From the NCBI RefSeq assembly GCF_014384965.1, contig NZ_JACRSW010000009.1, positions 97,499 through 161,498 of the forward strand: DNA of 64,000 nucleotides, read 5' to 3'. Position numbers and translations under genes: made by a program. The notes below the pieces were generated by a model. The model worked only from the letters and a program-made list of their open reading frames with translations. It did not search any database and was not told the DNA's origin. This DNA is from Jutongia hominis (lineage in GTDB: Bacteria > Bacillota > Clostridia > Lachnospirales > Lachnospiraceae). Every line of letters begins with the position of its first letter. Position 1 is the stretch's first letter. Shown here one piece after another: positions 45,707 through 53,751 of the stretch.

Positions 45707-46378
45707 ATGAGAAAAAATCTTATGAAAATATTTTGTACAGTCGTTGTATCGTCGTTTGTCGTGACAGGTGCTTTTGGAAGCAGCTCATGGAATATGAAGA
45801 AGGCATTGGCTGAGGATTCTTCGGACGCAGATGATACTGATGCAGAAGAAGAGGACGACGATGAGGATGATGAAGAGGATGTCGAAGTAGATATTTCAAA
45901 GTGTAAAGTGACTTTTGATGAAGATACACATCCTTATACCGGTAAAGCAGTTAAACCGGAGTTTACGGTTTCTTATGTGGATGAAGATGGAGATGATGTA
46001 GACCTTGAGGAGGGTGAGGATTATTCTGTCACATATTCTAATAACCGTAAGGTTTCTAAAAATGCAAAGATTAAGATCAAAGGAATAACGGATAATTGCA
46101 CAGGAACGCTGGTTAAGACATTTACCATTTCAAAAGCAAAACAGAAGATTACAGCCAAAAACGTATCGGTATCATTAAGCAAAAAGAGTGTTAATCTTAA
46201 AGCGAAATGTTCTACGGGAACATTAAAGTATAAAAGCAGTAATACCGGTGTGGCAGTAGTAGACAGCAATGGAAAACTGAATTTGAAAAAGAAAGGTAAA
46301 ACAATTATTACGATCAAAGCTAAAGCAAGCAGAAACTATAAAGTAGCAAAGAAGAAAATTACGGTTACAGTAAAATAA
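45707..46378 (+). CDS. Secreted protein with acidic N-terminal and Lys-rich C-terminal halves
   Basis: A 223-residue secreted protein. After the signal peptide (about 1-35) comes a highly acidic stretch (about 36-65, almost all Asp/Glu). An Ig/MBG-like repeat (about 68-145; YTGKAVKPEFTVSY, VTYSNNRKVSKNAKIKIKGI) follows, then a basic Big_2 domain (about 148-223) ending KKKITVTVK. It has no catalytic motif. AAGGGG precedes ATG 45707. It lies ~40 nt downstream of RNA repeat array 1 with no terminator between, so it is probably on the same transcript. It is followed by a bidirectional terminator. Confidence 0.78.
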   Translation: MRKNLMKIFCTVVVSSFVVTGAFGSSSWNMKKALAEDSSDADDTDAEEEDDDEDDEEDVEVDISKCKVTFDEDTHPYTGKAVKPEFTVSYVDEDGDDVDLEEGEDYSVTYSNNRKVSKNAKIKIKGITDNCTGTLVKTFTISKAKQKITAKNVSVSLSKKSVNLKAKCSTGTLKYKSSNTGVAVVDSNGKLNLKKKGKTIITIKAKASRNYKVAKKKITVTVK

Positions 46379-46393
46379 TCCAGCTTAAAAAAT

Positions 46394-46439
46394 AAAACAA
46401 AGAGGACAACGTGTTAATAAACATTGTCCTCTTTATTTT
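46394..46439. terminator. Bidirectional terminator
   Basis: AAAGAGGACAA and TTGTCCTCTTT form an 11-bp stem with A-rich and T-rich flanks. It lies between the convergent genes at 45707 and 46525. Confidence 0.8.
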
Positions 46440-46508
46440 ATGAAATAGGTAATTGTTTATATAGTAGTGGTGCATATAGCAAAGCACTGGCTTTGTATTT
46501 TTTATGGA
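46440..46508. repeat. Terminator-associated dispersed repeat, copy C
   Basis: ATGAAATAGGTAATTG and TAGTAGTGGTGCA, then CAAAGCACTGGCTTTG and a T run, match copy A (2845) but lack its two middle palindromes. It again begins at the T-tract of a terminator. Confidence 0.5.
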
Positions 46509-46524
46509 AATAGTTACCTATAAA

Positions 46525-47496
46525 TTATTTCGATTCGATTGGTTCATAGCCATCCGGAATTGTGATGTTTAAAGCTTTTGCATTTTCTGCATTATACATT
46601 TTTGTAAGCTTTTTAGCAAACTGTACTTCCATGTCGCCGGCTTTCTTTTTGTTCTTTAAAATATCGTAAGCCATTTCACCGGTCTGACAGCCAAGGTTAT
46701 AGTAATCAATAGAAAGCGTTGCAACACCGGCTGCACAGATTCCCTTTTCGCCTGCGATCATTGGAATACCTGCCGGGATAGCGACATTTTTGATTGTGTT
46801 GACACTGGAAGCCATTGTATTATCAGTAGGAACGTAAAGAACATCGCATTCGTCGCAGGCTGTTGTTGTAACAGACTGGATTTCGTTGGAATCAGCTGCA
46901 GTATATTCTTTATATGCAATACCATCTTTCTTTAACGCCTCTTGCATTAATTTAGACTGATAAGCTGAATTAGGTTCTGAAGAACAGTAGAGAATACCGA
47001 CTTTCTTTGCATTTGGAATGATTTCTTTTAATATTGCTTCCTGCTGGTCGATCGGAGCGAGGTCGGAAGTTCCTGATACATTCGTGCCGGTCTTGCCTTT
47101 CCAGTCTTTGATGTTTAATGCAGTAGCATAATCTGATACAGAAGTGCCGAGAATTGGAATATCAGCAGTTGCCTGAGTAGCTGCCTGAAGAGCTCCTGTG
47201 GCATTTGCAAGGATCAGATCTACATTGCTCGTTACGAAACCATTACAGATTGTAGAGCAGTTTGTAGATTCACCCTGAGCATTTTGCTCATCAAATTCTA
47301 CATTATCCTTACCAAGTTTCTTTGTCAGTGTATCTTTAAATCCCTTTGTAGCCGCGTCTAATGCTTCATGCTCCATAAGCTGACAGATACCAATGGTATA
47401 CTTCTTAGAAGAAGAACCATTTGAACCACAGCCCGTCAGGGAAGCAACTAAAGCGGTTGCTGTCAGAATAGATACGATTTTCTTTGAAATTTTCAT
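46525..47496 (-). CDS. ABC transporter substrate-binding lipoprotein (ABC_sub_bind/TrpX-like)
   Basis: A 323-residue lipoprotein: signal peptide with lipobox LTGC (cysteine at about 22), then a two-lobed periplasmic-binding fold. The segments YTIGICQLMEHEALDAATKGF, TADIPILGTSVSDY, KKVGILYCSSEPNSAYQ and IPMIAGEKG are typical of the ABC_sub_bind family, members of which bind tryptophan or other aromatic ligands. The ligand here is not known. No permease or ATPase gene is adjacent, so it must use components encoded elsewhere. AGGAGG and a consensus promoter (47535-47563) precede it. It is flanked by terminators and a repeat, so it is monocistronic. Confidence 0.88.
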   Translation of the reverse strand: MKISKKIVSILTATALVASLTGCGSNGSSSKKYTIGICQLMEHEALDAATKGFKDTLTKKLGKDNVEFDEQNAQGESTNCSTICNGFVTSNVDLILANATGALQAATQATADIPILGTSVSDYATALNIKDWKGKTGTNVSGTSDLAPIDQQEAILKEIIPNAKKVGILYCSSEPNSAYQSKLMQEALKKDGIAYKEYTAADSNEIQSVTTTACDECDVLYVPTDNTMASSVNTIKNVAIPAGIPMIAGEKGICAAGVATLSIDYYNLGCQTGEMAYDILKNKKKAGDMEVQFAKKLTKMYNAENAKALNITIPDGYEPIESK

Positions 47497-47534
47497 AAAT
47501 CCTCCTTATGTTTGCGTTTCAATGTGTCATTCCT

Positions 47535-47563
47535 ATTATAGTGGTGGAAAAAAGAGGTGTCAA
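47535..47563 (-). promoter_or_regulatory. Consensus sigma-A promoter of binding-protein gene
   Basis: On the minus strand TTGACA (47558-47563) and TATAAT (47535-47540) are separated by exactly 17 bp, 39 bp upstream of the ATG. Confidence 0.85.
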
Positions 47564-47566
47564 GAA

Positions 47567-47706
47567 AAACGGAATGCGGGGGATATTTGTAAAACGGAAT
47601 GCGGTGGGATATTTGAAAGGAATATTGTCAGAGATACAAAAATAATGTTGCTGGAGGTAAAAAGGAAATATTGTTAGGCATACAAAGGTTATGTTGCCGG
47701 GAATAT
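47567..47706. repeat. Two short tandem duplications in the gap before GH3
   Basis: AAACGGAATGCGG plus ATATTTG occurs twice (47567 and 47591). AGGAATATTGTCAGAGATAC and its variant AGGAAATATTGTTAGGCATAC (47618 and 47662, ~44 nt apart) form a second pair. The rest of the 442-bp gap is AT-rich with no other recognised element; AAGGAAG precedes the GH3 start. Confidence 0.5.
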
Positions 47707-47938
47707 AAACACAATGTGAGAGAATAACATTGTTTAAATCTGAGTGTATCTGATCACGCTGAAAAAATGAATATTTTTATGAAAATCCGACTATTTTTGG
47801 GGAATTGACGGAAGTAAAAAAATAAATTAAGATAGCACGTAGTACATAGATTTTAAATGTATCTTATATTTCGAAATCAGTATGTCAGAGGTAGGAAAAA
47901 AATTGGAGTAAAACTATAGGGAAGAAAAGGAAGAGAAT

Positions 47939-50900
47939 ATGTATAAAGATTATAAAAATACACCTTTATGGAATAGTGGGCTTTCGGAAGAAGAAAGATT
48001 ACAATATCTGTTGCAGGAATTGACATTAGACGAAAAATTTGCCTGTCTCGGTACAGGAAATCCGGCGATTGAAAGACTTGGGATTCCTGCTTTCGGTGTG
48101 GGCGGAGAAGGTGCGCATGGAGTACAGGCTCGTCATGACCAAAGTTATGATAAAGGAGAGCCGGTTGCAACGACGATCTTTCCAAATCCGATCGGTATGA
48201 GTGCTTCATGGGATCGTGAGTTGATCAAAGAAGCCGGTACCGTTGTGGGAACAGAAGCCAGAGCATTATATGAAGAAGGACTTCATGGAAGTCTGAGTCT
48301 GTGGGCACCGACAGTAGATATGGAACGCGATCCACGATGGGGAAGGACAGAAGAAGGTTATGGGGAAGATCCGTATCTGACAGCAGAAATGGCAGGTGCT
48401 TATGTGGAAGGTATGCAAGGAGATCATCCGCATTATTTACGCTGTGGTGCTACATTGAAACATTATTATGCGAATAATGTAGAGCAGGGAAGAACCTATA
48501 TTTCAAGTTCTGTAGATCTGAGAAATAAATATGAATATTATTTAGAACCGTTTCGCAAAGTGATCACAGAACATCATGTCGAAGGAATGATGACAGCATA
48601 CAATGAGATCAATGGAATACCATGTATGTTGTTGGATAATGATATTAAGCTGGCAAAGAGCTGGGGACTTGGCCATGTGGTCAGCGATGGCGGTGATGTC
48701 AACCAGACAGTACATTTTCATAAATATTTTAAACGTCATTCGGAAACAGTAGCGGCAGGCTTAAAAGCCGGAATGGACTGTTTTACGGATGATATTGAAA
48801 TGGTAGAAGCTGCGGCAAGAGAAGCTTATGAACACCATATGATACAGATGGAAGATATCGATAAAGCTCTTTACCGGCATTTTCGAGTTATGCTTCGACT
48901 GGGCTTTTTTGACCGTGGGGGACGCAATCCGTATGAGCAGATTACAATGGAAGAAGTTGGTACAGCTCAAAGTCAGAAGGTTGCACGCGATATCACGGCA
49001 GAATCCGTTGTGATGGTCAAAAATGACGGGATTTTACCATTAGGAGCACAAAAAGCAGCAGAAGATCATTGCAATCTGTTATCGCAGGATAGTGGCGATA
49101 ACGTGTCTTCATCTCTCCAAAGCTATGATGTATCACAGAGATTGCACACGGAAAGAGAAAATGTAAAATCCAAGCTTGCTGTGATCGGACCGTTAAGTGA
49201 TGTATGGTATAAGGATTGGTATTCCGGTGTGCCGCCATATTTCGTAACACCTCTGGACGGTGTGAAAAATGCATTGCAACCGGAATCACTGAACAGCCGG
49301 ATTTCTGGAAAACAAAGTGTAACGGAGGGAAAACGGAACAGCCAGACAAGTGAATTACAAGGTGCAGCAGATGAAAGCCTGAATAGTCGGCTACAAGAAT
49401 TACAAGGTGTAACAGATGAAAGCCTGAATAGTCGGCTACAAGAATTACAAGGTGTAGCAGATGAAAGCTTGAATAGCCGGCTGCAAGAATCACAAGGTGC
49501 AGCAGATGGAAGCTTGAATAGCCGGATCTATGAATTACATAGTGCAGTCAGTGGAAATGCTACAGTCAGAATCAAGGTTTCTACCGGTGTAGAAGAAAAT
49601 GTATATCTGGGATTGCAGCCGGATGGAAAAAGCATTGGACTTGTTTCGAAAGAAGCTGCAGAATCGTTTATCCTGACAGACTGGGGTGATGGCAAAGTAA
49701 CTTTGCGTGCAAAGAGTAATGGACTTTTGTTGACAACGCAGGATGATGAGTCGATCGGTGAAAAGGGCGATATTCTGGCAGCCCAAGAAGAAGCATTCGG
49801 ATGGTTTGTCAAAGAAATTTTTTATATAGAGAAAAAACAGGATTCGTATGCAAATACTTTTGCAGCTTCCATACAAAAATCGGATGCATTTGCTGAGAAT
49901 GAAAATGTAGAACGGCCGGATTCATTTGCTGAGAATGAAAATGCAAAACAGCCGGACACATTTGCTGAGGATGAAAATGTAGAACAGCCGGATACATTTG
50001 CGGAGAATGAAAATGAAAAACAGCCGGATGTGTTTGCTGAATATGAAAATGCAAAACAGCCAGTTGCATTTACATTAAAAACATGGGATCAGCAGGGAAT
50101 TTCCGTTGATGAAAAAGGTGCATTGCGAAAGGATAGAAATGCAATCGGTCTGTCTGTTAAAATAGAAGTTGTAGAGGATGGGATTGCGCAGGCTGCTATA
50201 GCTGCGAAAGAAGCAGACACGGTATTGCTTTTCCTTGGCGCAAATCCAATGATCACTTGCAAAGAAGAGATTGACAGAACCCATATTATGCTGCCGGATA
50301 CACAGCAAAAGCTTTTAGAAGAAGTTTGCAAAGTCAACAGTAATGTGATTCTGGTATTGGTCAGCAGCGTACCATATGATCTTCGTATGGCACAGAATTG
50401 TGAAAATGTAAGAGCGATTCTGCTCTGTGCGGAAGGATCAATGGAACTTGGCAATGCTGTTATGGACGTGATCACCGGAAAGAAAAGCGTTGCAGGACGT
50501 TTGCCAATGACATGGTACGGCTCTTTAGAAAGATTCCCGGATATCAACGATTACGATATCATTCAAAAAGGAAGAACGTATCAATATTATGAGGGAGAGG
50601 CATTATATCCGTTTGGCTATGGCTTAACATATAGTGAGATGGAATATAGCGGACTGACAGTACAGTTAAAAGATTATACGAAACTTTTGGTTCAGGCAGA
50701 AGTTTCTAATATAGGGAAATATTGCTCGGATGAAGTGGTACAGCTTTATATCCGAAAGAAAGATTCCGCTGTAAAAAGACCATTTTGCCAATTAAAAGGC
50801 TTTGAACGGTTAAAGGATTTAAAACCGGGTGAGAAGCGTAATGTTTCGTTTACTGTACCATTGGAAGAATTAAAATATTACGATGTGATCGCAAAAGAAA

Positions 50901-51466
50901 AGTTACTTGAACCCGGTGAATATGAGATCATGCTGGGACGTTCCAGCAAAGATATCCGCCAGTCGCAAAGTATAGTGTTAAATGGAACGAAAAGGCCTTG
51001 TCGCGATGGCTTTGCAACGAATGAATCAGAATGTTTTGACAGGGCACTTCATTATGTATTATGTTCCGGTCACCTCGGATATACATCGGTTTGTACAAAG
51101 AATGAGTCAGATACGATTATTCTGGATTATGAAAAAGTATATCTTTCTCATAAAGCAAAAGGGATTGTTTTGGATTTTTGGAAAGAACATACCTGTGACG
51201 TTGAAATCTTTATTGATGGAAAAAAAGTTGGGAAAACACATATTTCTGCACCCGAAAAGGAAGAAGAAAAACAGTTAGAAGCCGGAGAAGCAAATGGCGA
51301 TGGTGCATTTGATTTTCACCAGAACTGGATCACACAAAGGCGCGAAATTGGTTTTTGTGAAATAGAGATTCCTTTGTGTGATGTCCCGGTTGATAAAGAA
51401 TTTACATTGACTGTTTCGTGGAAAGGCAGAGGAAAAACTTGCACTTGGCGATTTGTCAACGATTAG
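47939..51466 (+). CDS. GH3 beta-glycosidase with repeat-expanded linkers
   Basis: A 1175-residue GH3 enzyme without a signal peptide, so probably cytoplasmic. The N-terminal barrel has VGGEGAHGV, the DPRWGRTEEGYGEDPYL block, LKHYYANNVEQGR, and the nucleophile aspartate in VVSDGGD. The C-terminal alpha/beta sandwich and fibronectin-III-like domain have LYPFGYGLTYSE and VQLYIR. Between them a ~115-residue beta-trefoil/fascin-like insert (about 532-648) is flanked by two tandem-repeat linkers: four 15-residue units (about 472-531) and five 12-residue units (about 649-708). These linkers explain most of the excess over a usual 700-950 residues. It probably releases terminal glucose or xylose from oligosaccharides made by the GH5 enzymes (inference). 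Its stop is 1 bp from the convergent CapA gene. Confidence 0.9.
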   Translation: MYKDYKNTPLWNSGLSEEERLQYLLQELTLDEKFACLGTGNPAIERLGIPAFGVGGEGAHGVQARHDQSYDKGEPVATTIFPNPIGMSASWDRELIKEAGTVVGTEARALYEEGLHGSLSLWAPTVDMERDPRWGRTEEGYGEDPYLTAEMAGAYVEGMQGDHPHYLRCGATLKHYYANNVEQGRTYISSSVDLRNKYEYYLEPFRKVITEHHVEGMMTAYNEINGIPCMLLDNDIKLAKSWGLGHVVSDGGDVNQTVHFHKYFKRHSETVAAGLKAGMDCFTDDIEMVEAAAREAYEHHMIQMEDIDKALYRHFRVMLRLGFFDRGGRNPYEQITMEEVGTAQSQKVARDITAESVVMVKNDGILPLGAQKAAEDHCNLLSQDSGDNVSSSLQSYDVSQRLHTERENVKSKLAVIGPLSDVWYKDWYSGVPPYFVTPLDGVKNALQPESLNSRISGKQSVTEGKRNSQTSELQGAADESLNSRLQELQGVTDESLNSRLQELQGVADESLNSRLQESQGAADGSLNSRIYELHSAVSGNATVRIKVSTGVEENVYLGLQPDGKSIGLVSKEAAESFILTDWGDGKVTLRAKSNGLLLTTQDDESIGEKGDILAAQEEAFGWFVKEIFYIEKKQDSYANTFAASIQKSDAFAENENVERPDSFAENENAKQPDTFAEDENVEQPDTFAENENEKQPDVFAEYENAKQPVAFTLKTWDQQGISVDEKGALRKDRNAIGLSVKIEVVEDGIAQAAIAAKEADTVLLFLGANPMITCKEEIDRTHIMLPDTQQKLLEEVCKVNSNVILVLVSSVPYDLRMAQNCENVRAILLCAEGSMELGNAVMDVITGKKSVAGRLPMTWYGSLERFPDINDYDIIQKGRTYQYYEGEALYPFGYGLTYSEMEYSGLTVQLKDYTKLLVQAEVSNIGKYCSDEVVQLYIRKKDSAVKRPFCQLKGFERLKDLKPGEKRNVSFTVPLEELKYYDVIAKEKLLEPGEYEIMLGRSSKDIRQSQSIVLNGTKRPCRDGFATNESECFDRALHYVLCSGHLGYTSVCTKNESDTIILDYEKVYLSHKAKGIVLDFWKEHTCDVEIFIDGKKVGKTHISAPEKEEEKQLEAGEANGDGAFDFHQNWITQRREIGFCEIEIPLCDVPVDKEFTLTVSWKGRGKTCTWRFVND
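49352..49531 (+). repeat. 45-nt tandem repeat inside GH3 gene (4 units)
   Basis: GAATTACAAGGTGCAGCAGA and variants recur every 45 nt from 49352, coding for ELQGxADESLNSRLQ. Units differ at only a few bases, which indicates recent expansion. Confidence 0.85.
49883..50062 (+). repeat. 36-nt tandem repeat inside GH3 gene (5 units)
   Basis: Units of 36 nt encode xxFAENENxxxP with alternating charges. They lie on the other side of the fascin-like insert from the 45-nt repeats. Confidence 0.85.
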
Positions 51467-51467
51467 A

Positions 51468-52739
51468 TTAGTAGCTTCGGATCTTTCCGTTTTTACCAAA
51501 TGAAACTTTACCAAGCGATTTGCTGTAGCGGTTGACGCGCTGAATGATCTTTGTTGCTTTTTTGCCTGTAGCCGGTGTTGGCTGGTAGTTATTGATTCCG
51601 CTTGATGAAGAAACACTGCAAGGGATGATCTTAATGCGATTGGTTTTCTTTAATTTGTCATTTTGGAAAACAAATGTCTGCTGATAGATCATGGTATCTT
51701 TGTCCGGTGGGTTGGTATTGCCGCCAAAACAGAAGTTTGCAAGACTGTATACGATATAAGCACTCTTGTATTTTTCGATTCCCTGCAGAACGTGCGGGTG
51801 ATGACCGAGTACCAAATTAGCACCATGATCGATCGCATAATGCGCTAACGTTTTCTGGTCTGCATTTGGCGTATACGTTCTTTCGATTCCACAATGCATG
51901 CTGACAATGATCAGGTCAGCTTTTTGCTTTTTCAATTTGTGGAGACCGCTTTTGATATAATTTTTGCTTGATGAAACACCGTCCAGCCCATTAACGGCGA
52001 CCATGCCGATCTTTTTGCCTTTTGTTTTATAAATGGTTGTTTTACCATAAGAAGCAAAAGGCATTTTTTGTTTTCGAAATGTTTTGATCGTGTCCCGGTA
52101 ACTGCCCACGCCATAGTCCCGGCAATGGTTGTTGGCAAAAGATACGGATTCTACAGATCCCTTTTGTAAAATTTTCAAATAGGAAGCATTTCCTTTGAAC
52201 GCAAATGTTTTCGGAGCACGGGTAGTCCGGTTTGTCAATGTGCCTTCAAAATTAACAAGTGTCATGTCATCTCTTTTAAAAATAGGCTTTACTTTCTTTA
52301 AAAAGTATGACGGATTTTTCTTCTCACGGTATTTCGCATAGAAATTGACACTTGCCGGAGATTTGATATCAGAGCCTAACGTGCAATCACCGGCAGCACT
52401 GATCGTAATTTTGGTAAGTGAAGATTTTGAGGATGCTTGGCTGCTTTTTTTCGTAGTCTGGGTTGTTTTAGCTGATGCAGAACTGCCTTTTTTTACAGCC
52501 GGAGTTGTTTTAGCTGACGCAGAACTGCCTTTATGTGTGGTCTGAGCTGTTTTGGCTGATGTAGAACTGCCTTTGCGTATGGTTTGAGTCGTTTTGGTTG
52601 ATGCAGAACTGTTTTTTTGAGTGGCAGTTGGTGTTGCATGAACTGCACAAATTGGTGCTACGATAATACTTCCTGCAATAAGAAAGGATGTCAACCGCGT
52701 TAAAACTGTTTTTTTGTTTTGGGTAATTTTTTTTCTCAT
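51468..52739 (-). CDS. Secreted CapA-like (PGA_cap) metallophosphatase-fold protein
   Basis: A 423-residue protein with a signal peptide (about 1-33), then four 14-residue Ser/Ala/Lys/Thr-rich repeats (SSASAKTTxxxKKG; about 38-100), then a CapA domain. The metal-binding blocks are SAAGDCTLG, LVNFEGTLT, FANNHCRDYG, VSMHCGIE and VLGHHPHVLQG. Relatives take part in poly-gamma-glutamate or wall-polymer metabolism, but no capB or capC is nearby, so the substrate is unknown. AGGAGG precedes the ATG. A MITE-like element and RNA repeat array 2 lie directly upstream on the same strand. Confidence 0.85.
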   Translation of the reverse strand: MRKKITQNKKTVLTRLTSFLIAGSIIVAPICAVHATPTATQKNSSASTKTTQTIRKGSSTSAKTAQTTHKGSSASAKTTPAVKKGSSASAKTTQTTKKSSQASSKSSLTKITISAAGDCTLGSDIKSPASVNFYAKYREKKNPSYFLKKVKPIFKRDDMTLVNFEGTLTNRTTRAPKTFAFKGNASYLKILQKGSVESVSFANNHCRDYGVGSYRDTIKTFRKQKMPFASYGKTTIYKTKGKKIGMVAVNGLDGVSSSKNYIKSGLHKLKKQKADLIIVSMHCGIERTYTPNADQKTLAHYAIDHGANLVLGHHPHVLQGIEKYKSAYIVYSLANFCFGGNTNPPDKDTMIYQQTFVFQNDKLKKTNRIKIIPCSVSSSSGINNYQPTPATGKKATKIIQRVNRYSKSLGKVSFGKNGKIRSY

Positions 52740-52760
52740 AACTTCCTCCTGAGTAGTAAT

Positions 52761-52868
52761 ATGTACTCTCGATATTTTCTCAAAATAAATCCTTTCGGAT
52801 GGATTTCAGATATGGTAACTCTAAAATCCATTTCGAAATTTTTCAATCAGAAGATTTTGAGAGTACAT
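52761..52868. repeat. MITE-like palindromic element, copy 2 (108 bp)
   Basis: The ends ATGTACTCTCGATATTTTCT (52761-52780) and AGAAGATTTTGAGAGTACAT (52849-52868) are relatives of the inverted repeats at 78-238. The interior TTCGGATGGATTT and AAATCCATTTCGAAA also match copy 1. It sits between array 2 and the CapA gene. Confidence 0.7.
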
Positions 52869-52893
52869 TGATTTTTGCCTGAAAATTGATCTG

Positions 52894-52925
52894 GCTCTGC
52901 AAGAGCAAATCCGCTCTTGCAGAGC
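52894..52925 (-). terminator. 12-bp hairpin at the end of array 2
   Basis: GCTCTGCAAGAG and CTCTTGCAGAGC form a perfect 12-bp stem with an 8-nt loop, replacing the third hairpin of the last unit. It lacks a clear T-run in the direction of transcription, so termination is uncertain. Confidence 0.5.
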
Positions 52926-53742
52926 TTTCTTTTCTGCTGCGCAGAAATATTTGCTCGTTGAAACATGCAAGAAAAGGAAATGCCTGCTGCGCAGTCGCTC
53001 CCTTTTTTGAAATGGAACAGACTCGCAAATCCACTCTTGCAGAGCTTTCTTTTCTGCTACGCAGAAATATTTGCTCGTTGAAACATGCAAGAAAAGGAAA
53101 TGCCTGCTACGCAGCCGCTCCCTTTTTTGAAATGGAACAGACTCGCAAATCCGCTCTTGCAGAGCTTTCTTTTCTGCTGCGCAGAAATATTTGCTCGTTG
53201 AAACATGCAAGAAAAGGAAATGTCTGCTGCGCAGCCGCTCCCTTTTCTTTTGCACTAGACAAACTCGCAAATCCGCTCTTGCAGAGCTTTTTTTTCTGCT
53301 GCGCAGAAATATTTGCTCGTTGAAACATGCAAGAAAAGGAAATGCCTGCTGCGCAGCTGCGCCTTTTTTTGAAATGGAACAGACTCGCAAATCCGCTCTT
53401 GCAGAGCTTACTTTTCTGCTGCGCAGAAATATTTGCTCGTTGAAACATGCAAGAAAAGGAAATGTCTGCTGCGCAGCCGCTCCCTTTTTTGAAATGGAAC
53501 AGACTCGCAAATCCGCTCTTGCAGAGCTTACTTTTCTGCTGCGCAGAAATATTTGCTCGTTGAAACATGCAAGAAAAGGAAATGTCTGCTGCGCAGCCGC
53601 TCCCTTTTTTGAAATGGAACAGACTCGCAAATCCGCTCTTGCAGAGCTTACTTTTCTGCTGCGCAGAAATATTTGCTCGTTGAAACATGCAAGAAAAGGA
53701 AATGTCTGCTGCGCAGCCGCTCCCTTTTCTTTTGCATGTTTC
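52926..53742 (-). repeat. Tandem structured-RNA repeat array 2 (about 7 units of 120-123 nt)
   Basis: On the minus strand the array starts GAAACATGCAAAAGAAAAGG just after an extended -10 and repeats every 120 nt (one step of 123). Each unit holds an outer pair AGAAAAGG/CCTTTTCT enclosing CTGC-GCA-GCAG, then TTTCTGC-GCA-GCAGAAA, then GCTCT-GCA-AGAGC. In the unit near 53041-53120 the first two loops are both GTA. GAGCAAAT before the second hairpin can pair with ATTTGC after the third. Units are 85-95% alike by eye. The unit length is a multiple of three, so overlapping ORFs of up to 351 codons stay open in several frames; no frame has a credible RBS or protein features. Confidence 0.78.
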
Positions 53743-53751
53743 ATTATAACA
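53743..53751 (-). promoter_or_regulatory. Extended -10 promoter of repeat array 2
   Basis: On the minus strand TGTTATAAT, in the block GTTATGTTATAATGAAACATG, is identical to the array 1 promoter block at 45281-45301. Conservation stops upstream of this block. Confidence 0.65.

Noticed and set aside
45294..53742. CRISPR array
   Set aside because: The repeats are 120-123 nt, contiguous and without unique spacers, and no cas gene is present.
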